Position numbers and translations under genes: made by a program
In this document: piece by piece, positions 1 to 5,515 of the stretch
Numbering within the stretch: position 1 is the stretch's first letter
How the letters are laid out: each line of letters begins with the position of its first letter
The notes under the pieces: model-generated
Databases searched by the model: none
The model's input: only the letters and a program-made list of their open reading frames with translations
Told to the model about the DNA's origin: nothing
From: Bryobacteraceae bacterium
Lineage (GTDB): Bacteria; Acidobacteriota; Terriglobia; Bryobacterales; Bryobacteraceae
DNA length: 6,420 nt
Direction of reading: 5' to 3'
Assembly (NCBI GenBank): GCA_030039005.1
Contig: JASHQT010000374.1
Location: 1 to 6,420 of the forward strand

Positions 1-440
1 ATGTCGTTCACCATCGCGAGCAGCATTTTGCGCACGCTTTCGGCCTGGCGCTCCTCGCGCGAATAGAATTTGAGCTTGCTCAGCTTGGTGACGCCGTCGA
101 CGCAGGCGGCGACTTCGGCGCCGAACTCCTTCTTGATCTGATCGAGGCTGACGCTGGTGTCTTCGACGGTGTCGTGCAGCAGCCCGGTGATCAGGCATAC
201 CATGTCCATCTGCATGTCGGCCAGGATGAGGCTGACGTGCAGCGGGTGGATCATGTAGGGCTCGCCCGACTCGCGCAATTGGCCCGAGTGCGCGGCGTTG
301 GCGCGATGGAAGGCTTTTTCGAGCTGTGTGAGGTCCTCTTTGGGGCGCAGGGCGCGAATTTTTTGTTCGAGCTCGGCGAAGAGCTGATCGACGAGACCAG
401 GGGTGGGCGCCGGGGAGACCGGGATAACTTCGGTGGACAC
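1..440 (-). CDS. rel: Bifunctional (p)ppGpp synthetase/hydrolase (RelA/SpoT family), N-terminal 146 codons; continues past the left edge
   Basis: Rel/SpoT enzymes make and degrade the stringent-response alarmone (p)ppGpp in the cytoplasm. Only the start of the N-terminal HD hydrolase domain is in the window. Visible family residues are R56 in LRESGEPY, H65 in MIHPLHV, the metal-binding pair H89-D90 in LLHDTVEDT, and E93-D94. GVTKLSKLKF (116-125) and VRKMLLAMVND (136-146) follow. These correspond to hydrolase-site residues known from Rel proteins, so hydrolysis is probably functional; the later catalytic Asp and the synthetase, TGS and ACT parts lie outside. The start is chosen as GTG at 440 because an in-frame TAA sits five codons upstream (453-455) and no better start precedes the HD helices. 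No Shine-Dalgarno is seen; a TAACCT box (450-455) lies 9 nt before the GTG. It begins 50 bp after the DUF4062 gene on the same strand, so it may share its transcript. RelA, SpoT and Rel cannot be told apart from this part. Confidence 0.93.
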   Translation of the reverse strand, partial: MSTEVIPVSPAPTPGLVDQLFAELEQKIRALRPKEDLTQLEKAFHRANAAHSGQLRESGEPYMIHPLHVSLILADMQMDMVCLITGLLHDTVEDTSVSLDQIKKEFGAEVAACVDGVTKLSKLKFYSREERQAESVRKMLLAMVND

Positions 441-490
441 TCTGTTTCTAGGTTACAGGGTTCGGGCGGCGGAGCGCACGTTTTCGGCGG

Positions 491-1504
491 CTATGCGTTC
501 TGGGCCTTGGAGGATCGAATCGCGGCTACTTTGCTCATTATGTGGTCGCCATAAGGAGTCAATGACCAGACTGCGAGGTCTCCACCGGCGAGCGATTTGT
601 CCTTCAGTTCACGGATGAGCCCCAGGGCCCGCAGTTGTACCTTGACCTGTTGAAACTCCTCGTCCCGCACGTAACACTCATAGATCTGAATCCCAGACTT
701 GTCCTTGAGCCGATTGCGAAAGGCCGCGTCGAGTTGGTCCTTGAGTTGCTTTTCCGAGGCTTGTGTAATCAGTATAGGTCCTAGAATGGCAAGGATCTCA
801 TTCCAACTGAACGTTGCCTCTCCGTCGGTGTATCCGCTTCGCGGCTGCTCGTACCTGAAGTGGAGTGTGATTGTTTCCTCGCCCTGAGCGAGCTCTTCGG
901 TGCCACGCGGCGGGGTTGACTCGGCGCTTGCAACATTGGTCCTGAGTTCGTCTATCGTCTTCAGCAACTTCAATATCTCCTGCGCGGCGCTCCCGTCGGC
1001 AACTTGGTCTGCCCGCACCCAACCCACACGCGGCTTGAGCTTGATCAGTGAACTCATTCCGAAGGCGATGAGCCCGCTAAGTTCCTTCGGATCGGACCAG
1101 TACCTCACGTGCCGTGCGGCCTCGACCTTCGCGCGAAACCTGCCTAGAGCCGCCTTACCCTCGTCCGTCTGCTCCGTTCTCTCTGCGGCAAGCTTGCCCA
1201 CGTCCTTACATAGAAAAGCTAGGATCGGAAGCCCAAGCTCGGTGGCATAGTCGTATTCCATCTCTGTATAGCTTTTTCCGCCCGCTCCCGTCGACCCGTA
1301 GCGACCTGCCACGATGACGATGTAGTAGTCGCACTGGCCTATGAACCTCTTGATGAGTTCCAACGACTCATCGTCGGTCGCCGGAAACAGTTCCATCCCA
1401 GTGGGTATGCAGTCCATGGTGAGGAGTGCTTGCATCGCCTCGCGGCGTGCTTCTTGCAAGTCCTCAAACGTCGAACTGACGAAAACCTGATAGCGCTTAT
1501 CCAT
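491..1504 (-). CDS. DUF4062 domain protein with a C-terminal winged-helix-like region
   Basis: 337 aa, soluble, with no signal peptide or membrane segment. Residues 4-95 match the DUF4062 pattern: the first strand RYQVFVSSTFEDL, helix EARREAMQALL, then GMELFPA, CDYYIVIVAGRYGS and SYTEMEYDYATELGLPILAFL. The remainder of the N-terminal half, up to GWVRAD (161-166), is also typical of bacterial members. Residues 174-192 look like a short coiled coil. Residues 230-330 end in a helix (EEFQQVKVQLRALGLI) followed by a WSLTPYGDHIM wing, which resembles a winged helix; this is my inference. The molecular function of DUF4062 is not established. The FVSST strand and the conserved Glu in TEMEY recall TIR or nucleoside-deoxyribosyltransferase-like folds. 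The ATG at 1504 has a GGAG only 2 nt upstream, so initiation may depend on coupling to hicA, 32 bp before it. Codon use is less GC-biased by eye than in thrS, suggesting an accessory gene. Family call is firm, function unknown. Confidence 0.88.
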   Translation of the reverse strand: MDKRYQVFVSSTFEDLQEARREAMQALLTMDCIPTGMELFPATDDESLELIKRFIGQCDYYIVIVAGRYGSTGAGGKSYTEMEYDYATELGLPILAFLCKDVGKLAAERTEQTDEGKAALGRFRAKVEAARHVRYWSDPKELSGLIAFGMSSLIKLKPRVGWVRADQVADGSAAQEILKLLKTIDELRTNVASAESTPPRGTEELAQGEETITLHFRYEQPRSGYTDGEATFSWNEILAILGPILITQASEKQLKDQLDAAFRNRLKDKSGIQIYECYVRDEEFQQVKVQLRALGLIRELKDKSLAGGDLAVWSLTPYGDHIMSKVAAIRSSKAQNA

Positions 1505-1536
1505 AACTCCACTCGATCCGACAAAAGTTCTAAATT

Positions 1537-1773
1537 TCAGGGTAATTCAATAATGGAGTCGACGGTGATGGAACGAGCGTCCGCGACTTCGTTCAGGATT
1601 GAGTGCAGTGTGCCAGTCTTGATCGATTTGTGGAGCGGAACCGTGACTGAATGCGCCGGCGGCCCTTTGTGCCGCAGCCTGGAGTGACTACCCTTTTGGC
1701 GCACCAACTCATCGCCCATTGTTTCCAGGCCCCGAAGGGCTCGGTCTCCGGAAACACCGCAAGGAAGTTTCAC
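1537..1773 (-). CDS. hicA: HicA-like toxin (mRNA interferase family) of a type II toxin-antitoxin pair
   Basis: HicA toxins are small double-stranded-RNA-binding-fold ribonucleases that cleave mRNA and are neutralised by HicB. The 78-residue product has the family layout: an N-terminal helix (DRALRGLETMG), the VRQKGSH motif with the presumed catalytic histidine H30, a basic strand SRLRHKG, then HSVTVPLHKSIKTGTLHSIL (41-60) and a C-terminal SITVDSIIEL segment. Length is full for the family and no key residue is missing, so the toxin should be active. The start is GTG at 1773, which overlaps the hicB stop as GTGA (1770-1773). There is no good Shine-Dalgarno, so translation is probably coupled to hicB. 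It lies 32 bp upstream of the DUF4062 gene on the same strand. Family assignment comes from remembered motifs, not from a search. Confidence 0.85.
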   Translation of the reverse strand: MKLPCGVSGDRALRGLETMGDELVRQKGSHSRLRHKGPPAHSVTVPLHKSIKTGTLHSILNEVADARSITVDSIIELP

Positions 1774-1985
1774 GCTGCTTCTAAGGGGATCAGCTCGTCT
1801 TTTACGTAATGAAGCTGCACCAATCGAGGCCGCACGGTTTCATCCTCGAAGTGTAAAGAGGTTGCCTCCAGGACATTGGCGCGAAGCTCGTCCCAGGTAT
1901 CGCCTTCGGTGAAGATGGCGTGGCCGAGCGCACGGGTGCAGTAGCCGCCCTCGTCGGCATCGCGAACTTCGAAAATCAGCTCCAT
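1770..1985 (-). CDS. hicB: HicB-like antitoxin, short form without a DNA-binding domain
   Basis: The 71-residue product shows the HicB partial RNase H-like fold: strand MELIFEVRDADEGGYCTRAL, then GHAIFTEGDTWDELRANVLEA (20-40), the counterpart of the family's glycine-rich turn plus TxGdTxeEAxxN helix, and a C-terminal strand RLVQLHYVKDELI. Similar short proteins have sometimes been misnamed 2-oxoisovalerate dehydrogenase. Longer HicB proteins add a C-terminal helix-turn-helix or ribbon-helix-helix domain for autorepression; none fits here, so operon control must come from elsewhere. It is the first gene of the pair (antitoxin before toxin) and overlaps hicA by 4 bp. The ATG at 1985 has no Shine-Dalgarno site. 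A TATTCT box 7 nt upstream suggests a leaderless mRNA. The partner hicA in the correct frame supports the call. Confidence 0.87.
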   Translation of the reverse strand: MELIFEVRDADEGGYCTRALGHAIFTEGDTWDELRANVLEATSLHFEDETVRPRLVQLHYVKDELIPLEAA

Positions 1986-1992
1986 GCACGCT

Positions 1993-1998
1993 AGAATA
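1993..1998 (-). promoter_or_regulatory. Candidate -10 box for hicBA
   Basis: On the minus strand, TATTCT is followed by 7 nt and then the hicB ATG, which would put the transcript start at or next to the A of ATG. No good -35 hexamer is found at 16-18 bp; TTCACG (2012-2017) is too close. The absence of a Shine-Dalgarno site makes a leaderless start reasonable, but the box alone is weak evidence. Confidence 0.3.
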
Positions 1999-2030
1999 CC
2001 CGAGCCGGGTTCGTGAACCCTGCTCGCGGG
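1999..2030. repeat. Imperfect palindrome between the TIGR03118 gene and hicB
   Basis: The two arms are CCCGAGC-C-GGGTT (1999-2011) and AACCC-T-GCTCGCGGG (2016-2030) around a 4-nt loop. As RNA this gives 5 bp, one mismatch, 4 bp, a 2-nt bulge and 3 more GC pairs. It starts 4 bp beyond the stop of the secreted-protein gene (2034) and abuts the candidate hicB -10 box. No T-run follows on either strand, so it is not a classic intrinsic terminator. It could terminate or stabilise the upstream mRNA, or act as an operator for hicBA. Confidence 0.6.
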
Positions 2031-2033
2031 CGC

Positions 2034-3065
2034 TCAATTCGCGGTGATCGCGCCGAACACGCCCGTGGTCTGGCTCTCGCCGCCGGCGTTGAAGTACAGC
2101 ACGTTGGTCGGGCCCGATTCGGTGTTTCCATCGCCAAACGCGAGGCCCCACAATCCGGGAATTACCACGTTTTCTCCGTTGTTTTGGAGAAAACCCTGAA
2201 AACTGCCGTCTGCAATTTTGTACGCGCCGATCAATCCGCTGCCGGTGTTCCCGATCAAAACCATATTGCTGAATGTGCCGAAGTTCGCGGGCGACAGGGC
2301 AATTCCCCAAGGCTGGTTGAAATTTCCGTTTTCCAAGCGCAACAGAAGCTTGCCCTCGCTGTTGAATGCGTCCACGTACCCGGTGCCTCCGCCGGCCGCC
2401 GCGTTGTACGCCACCACGACGATCTCGCCGAACGCTTGAATGCCGGCGGGTGTGTAAGTGGAAGGGATCTTGGAATCGGTGAATGCACCCGAGGTCAGCG
2501 TCAACGGACTGAACGTAGTGGCATCGTACGCCTCCACGCCGCCGTTGGCGTTGGCCGCATAATAGGCGAGTTTCTTGGTTGTCGCGTTGGTCCCGATGGT
2601 GAGGCCTTGGTAGGAGGCGCCTAATCCCGAGTTGTTCACCATGATCGTCGCCGTGGTCACATGACAAAGCAGGCAGGAGCTCCCCAGCGTCATGGGTTTG
2701 GTCTTGGGATTCCAGACCGAAATGGTGCCGTCCAGAGTGGCAAACGCAAACTGGCGATTCGAAGAATCATAGGCGATTCCGGTGGGGCTGCCGGTGCCCG
2801 TCGCGCCGGCGGGCGGGACTGTAACGTACAGAGCAACGCCGCTGCCGTCAGCGTCGTACAAAGTGGAGAAGCCGCTCGCCTGATCGTTCGTCCACCACTC
2901 GTTTTCGCTTAAACTGGCGCTGGCGGGTCGGGAGAGTCCCCACGGGTTGAGCAGACGTGGGTCTTGAGCGGAAGTCGCTCGATTCGATACGGTGTAATTG
3001 GTGGTTTGAGCGCTCACGACCATTGAGCCGGCTAGCGCCGCGCCCAGCATAAGAATACGTTTCAT
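2034..3065 (-). CDS. Secreted TIGR03118-family protein (beta-propeller-like) with a single CxxCH motif
   Basis: 343 aa from the chosen start. It has a signal peptide: basic MKR, a hydrophobic stretch ILMLGAALAGSMVV and a probable cut after VSA. The mature part follows the TIGR03118 pattern: DPRLLNPWGLSR, GFSTLYDADG, PPAGATGTGSPTGIAYD, FAFATLDGTISVWNP, YTPAGIQAFG, GYVDAFNSEGKLL and NQPWGIALSPANFG. The repeated [PL]WG(L/I) elements near residues 42, 253 and 306 suggest propeller blades. The function of the family is unknown. Many members end in a PEP-CTERM sorting signal, but this one stops at GVFGAITAN without it, so it is probably periplasmic or released. C132, C135 and H136 (numbered from the upstream Met; 2661-2675) form CLLCH and are the only Cys and His residues of the protein. 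Two adjacent ATGs exist (3068, 3065); the second is preferred because AGGAGG then lies 5 nt upstream. It is divergent from thrS. Confidence 0.87.
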   Translation of the reverse strand: MKRILMLGAALAGSMVVSAQTTNYTVSNRATSAQDPRLLNPWGLSRPASASLSENEWWTNDQASGFSTLYDADGSGVALYVTVPPAGATGTGSPTGIAYDSSNRQFAFATLDGTISVWNPKTKPMTLGSSCLLCHVTTATIMVNNSGLGASYQGLTIGTNATTKKLAYYAANANGGVEAYDATTFSPLTLTSGAFTDSKIPSTYTPAGIQAFGEIVVVAYNAAAGGGTGYVDAFNSEGKLLLRLENGNFNQPWGIALSPANFGTFSNMVLIGNTGSGLIGAYKIADGSFQGFLQNNGENVVIPGLWGLAFGDGNTESGPTNVLYFNAGGESQTTGVFGAITAN

Positions 3066-3070
3066 CATCT

Positions 3071-3076
3071 CCTCCT
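3071..3076 (-). promoter_or_regulatory. Ribosome binding site of the TIGR03118 gene
   Basis: On the minus strand, a perfect AGGAGG is followed by AG, then ATGATG. Spacing is 2 nt to the first ATG and 5 nt to the second, so it favours initiation at 3065. It is the only textbook Shine-Dalgarno site I see in the window. Confidence 0.8.
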
Positions 3077-3105
3077 GGATTCGGGCACAGTCCCCGTTTC
3101 GGCAA

Positions 3106-3114
3106 AGAGTAGCA
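3106..3114 (-). promoter_or_regulatory. Extended -10 promoter element of the TIGR03118 gene
   Basis: On the minus strand, TGC-TACTCT matches an extended -10 (TGN-TAnnnT). No convincing -35 lies upstream, as is common for extended -10 promoters. Transcription would start near 3099, giving a leader of about 34 nt that contains the AGGAGG site. Confidence 0.4.
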
Positions 3115-3196
3115 TGTCCGTCGTGCCCTCAGGAAGTTCGCTCCCGTGCGACGCATCGCCGTTCCTAGCGCGGCATTCCACACACCCCACGCGCCT

Positions 3197-3202
3197 GATA
3201 AT
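3197..3202 (+). promoter_or_regulatory. Candidate -10 box of thrS
   Basis: GATAAT (5/6 to TATAAT) lies 11 nt before the thrS ATG, predicting a leader of only about 5 nt. The -35 region is poor. The divergent gap of about 148 bp leaves no sign of a T-box or other long leader control upstream of thrS. Confidence 0.4.
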
Positions 3203-3213
3203 CTGGGATTTGC

Positions 3214-5151
3214 ATGAGCGATAGCCTCACCATTACTTTGCCGGACGGGAGCGAGACCCCCGTCGCGGCGGGCGACGCGCCAATGGACGTTGCCAAGCGC
3301 ATCAGCCCGCGATTGGCTGACGACGCCGTGGTCGCTCGCGTGAACGGGCAGCTTTGGGATCTCACGCGCCCGTTTGAAGGCGACGCGAAACTCGAGATTC
3401 TCACGTCGAAGAACCCGGAAGCGCTCCAAGTCTACCGGCACTCGACCGCGCATTTGCTGGCGGCCGCGGTGCTGGAGCTGTTTCCAGAGACCAAGCTCGG
3501 CATCGGGCCGCCGACCGACACGGGCTTCTATTACGACTTCCAGCGCGAGACGCCGTTCACGCCCGAGGATCTCGAAAAAATTGAAGCGCGCATGCAGGAG
3601 CTGCAGGCCAAAGGCCTGACGTTCGAACGCAAGCTGACGCCCAAGGACGCTGGGCTGAAGAAGTACGCCGACGATTGGATGAAGCGCGAGCTGATCGAAG
3701 AACGCGCGGGCGAAATCTTTTCCGAATACACGCTGGGGCCGCATTTCATCGACTTTTGCCGCGGCCCGCACGTGCCTTCGACGTCCAGATTGAAAGCCTT
3801 CAAGCTGTTGTCGGTCGCGGGCGCGTATTGGAAGGGCGATGAGAACAATCCACGCCTGCAACGCATCTACGGCACCGCGTTCTTCAACAAGAAAGAGCAG
3901 GACGCGTACCTGCAGCGGCTGGAGGAAGCCAAGAAGCGCGACCATCGCAAGCTCGGCCAGGAGCTGGACCTGTTCAGCATCCAGGAACTCGCCGGGCCGG
4001 GGCTGATCTTCTGGCATCCCAAGGGCGGGCGCATCCGCAAGATCGTCGAAGACTGGATGCGCGATCAGTACCTGGCGCGCGGCTATTCGCTGGTCTACAC
4101 GCCGCACGTGATGCGCCGCGATCTATGGAAGACTTCCGGGCACGCGAACTTTTACAGCGACAACATGTTCAAGCCCATGGAGCTGGATGACGCCGAGTAT
4201 CAGCTCAAGCCGATGAATTGCCCGGGTCACATTCTGATTTACGCCGACAAGCTGCGCAGCTATCGCGATCTTCCGGTCCGATTGGGCGAACTCGGCACGG
4301 TGTATCGCTACGAGCGCTCGGGCGTGATGCACGGGCTGATGCGCGTGCGCGGCTTCACGCAGGACGATGCGCATATTTTCTGCACGCCCGAACAGATCGA
4401 AGACGAAGTGGTGAGCTGCCTGCAGTTCGCCATCGACACGCTGAATACCTATGGCTTCGACGATTATGAAGCCGAGCTTTCCACCTGGGACGGCGGTGCG
4501 AGCGGCAAGTACGACGGTACGCCGGACCAGTGGGAGCTGGCGGAGAATGCGCTCAAGCGCGCCACCGAACGGCTGAACATGAAGGTGAAGGTGATGCAGG
4601 ACGAGGCGGCGTTTTACGGGCCGAAAATCGATGTAAAGCTGATCGATGCGATCGGAAGGCCGTGGCAGCTTTCCACGGTCCAGTTCGACTTCACGCTGCC
4701 GCGGCGCTTTGAGCTGGAATACGTGGCCGAGGACGGCAAGAAGCACCAGCCGCTGATGGTGCATCGGGCGTTGTATGGATCGATCGAGCGCTTCTTCGGC
4801 ATTCTAATCGAGCATTATGCCGGCGCGTTTCCGGTGTGGCTGGCGCCCGTGCAGGCGATCGTCATGCCGATCACGGACCGCCACAATGAGTACGCGAAGA
4901 AGGTCCTCGATCAGTTGTACGCCGCCGGGCTGCGCGTGGAATTGGACGACCGCAAGGAAAAGGTCAACCTCAAGATCCGTGAGGCGCAGTTGCAGAAGGT
5001 GCCTTATATGCTGGTGGTGGGCGACCGCGAAGCGCAGGAAGGAACGGTTGCCGTGCGCAACCGCAAGCATGGGGACCAGGGGGCGCAGAAGGTGGACGAA
5101 TTTATCGCAAACATCCAGCAGCTAGTGACCACTAAGGCACGAAGCGAGTAG
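3214..5151 (+). CDS. thrS: Threonyl-tRNA synthetase
   Basis: Class II synthetase that charges tRNA-Thr with threonine in the cytoplasm. At 645 aa it is full length (E. coli 642). Domains: TGS (about 1-65); the N2 editing domain (about 66-225) with H76 and H80 in HSTAH and C182 and H186 in FCRGPH, which clears mischarged Ser; the catalytic core (about 245-545) with zinc ligands C336 in MNCPGH, H387 in DDAHIF and H517 in MVHRALYGS; the motif 2 arginine R365 in YRYERSG; and motif 3 near GSIERFFGILIEHY. The C-terminal anticodon-binding domain starts at about PVQAIVMP (545). All key residues are present, so the enzyme should be active and should edit. The ATG is fixed by an in-frame TAA at 3199-3201; only a weak GGGA stands in for a Shine-Dalgarno. 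The following gene is a tRNA, after 229 bp. Very secure call. Confidence 0.99.
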   Translation: MSDSLTITLPDGSETPVAAGDAPMDVAKRISPRLADDAVVARVNGQLWDLTRPFEGDAKLEILTSKNPEALQVYRHSTAHLLAAAVLELFPETKLGIGPPTDTGFYYDFQRETPFTPEDLEKIEARMQELQAKGLTFERKLTPKDAGLKKYADDWMKRELIEERAGEIFSEYTLGPHFIDFCRGPHVPSTSRLKAFKLLSVAGAYWKGDENNPRLQRIYGTAFFNKKEQDAYLQRLEEAKKRDHRKLGQELDLFSIQELAGPGLIFWHPKGGRIRKIVEDWMRDQYLARGYSLVYTPHVMRRDLWKTSGHANFYSDNMFKPMELDDAEYQLKPMNCPGHILIYADKLRSYRDLPVRLGELGTVYRYERSGVMHGLMRVRGFTQDDAHIFCTPEQIEDEVVSCLQFAIDTLNTYGFDDYEAELSTWDGGASGKYDGTPDQWELAENALKRATERLNMKVKVMQDEAAFYGPKIDVKLIDAIGRPWQLSTVQFDFTLPRRFELEYVAEDGKKHQPLMVHRALYGSIERFFGILIEHYAGAFPVWLAPVQAIVMPITDRHNEYAKKVLDQLYAAGLRVELDDRKEKVNLKIREAQLQKVPYMLVVGDREAQEGTVAVRNRKHGDQGAQKVDEFIANIQQLVTTKARSE

Positions 5152-5346
5152 GCTCATCTTTGCGATGAACTGATCCCGCGCGCCGGGCCGCCAGGCAGGG
5201 CGCCGATTTGGCTTGTCCGCTGAGGGTTGCCAGACGACTCGTTTATTGATCGCGCCAAAACTGCCGCGGAGCGGGCTCGGGCGCCAGGTGAGCAGCGCTG
5301 CGCTGTGGCCGCGCCGCCGGTGCCTGGATCGGAAATCAATGATCCG
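5152..5346. other. GC-rich non-coding spacer with short inverted repeats
   Basis: No credible gene is seen between thrS and the tRNA promoter. Small dyads are present: TCATC/GATGA (5154-5158 and 5164-5168) right after the thrS stop, the palindrome GCAGCGCTGC (5292-5301), and GGATC/GATCC (5326-5330 and 5341-5345) just before the tRNA -35 box. None is followed by a T-run, so I cannot name a terminator for thrS. Confidence 0.5.
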
Positions 5347-5375
5347 TTGACCGCTGTAGCCACCTGCGCTAGAAT
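5347..5375 (+). promoter_or_regulatory. Sigma-70-type promoter of the initiator tRNA gene
   Basis: TTGACC (-35, 5347-5352) and TAGAAT (-10, 5370-5375) are each 5/6 to consensus and are separated by exactly 17 bp. The -10 box ends 5 bp before the mature tRNA, so initiation falls at or within 1-3 nt of tRNA position 1. This is the best promoter in the window. Confidence 0.8.
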
Positions 5376-5380
5376 CTAAC

Positions 5381-5457
<77 letters not shown>

Positions 5458-5497
5458 ATCCTTCCAACAAGTTACACGGATTCGAGCCGTACCAAAA

Positions 5498-5515
5498 AAC
5501 TCCCATTAACTCCCA
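5498..5515. repeat. Tandem 8-bp direct repeat with 10-bp period beside the attachment site
   Basis: AACTCCCA occurs at 5498-5505 and again at 5508-5515, so the copies sit on the same face of the helix. It overlaps the integrase stop codon and lies 40 bp from the tRNA end. Short direct repeats next to an att core can be integrase arm-type or excisionase sites, but the pair is short. Confidence 0.4.

Noticed and set aside
174..554. Plus-strand frame of about 126 codons
   Set aside because: Antisense of the rel HD domain and the end of the DUF4062 gene.
2013..2624. Plus-strand frame of about 203 codons
   Set aside because: Antisense shadow of the TIGR03118 gene with no recognisable domain and no ribosome site.
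1840..2667. Arg/His-rich minus-strand frame of about 275 codons
   Set aside because: Out-of-frame reading of the secreted-protein gene and hicB; the arginine-rich composition is an artefact of GC-rich DNA.
2848..4107. Long minus-strand frame of about 419 codons
   Set aside because: It is antisense to thrS and crosses the divergent promoter region and the start of the secreted-protein gene. The true frames there match known families over their whole length.
5154..5168. TCATC/GATGA hairpin as the thrS terminator
   Set aside because: Only 5 bp, AT-containing and without a following T-run.
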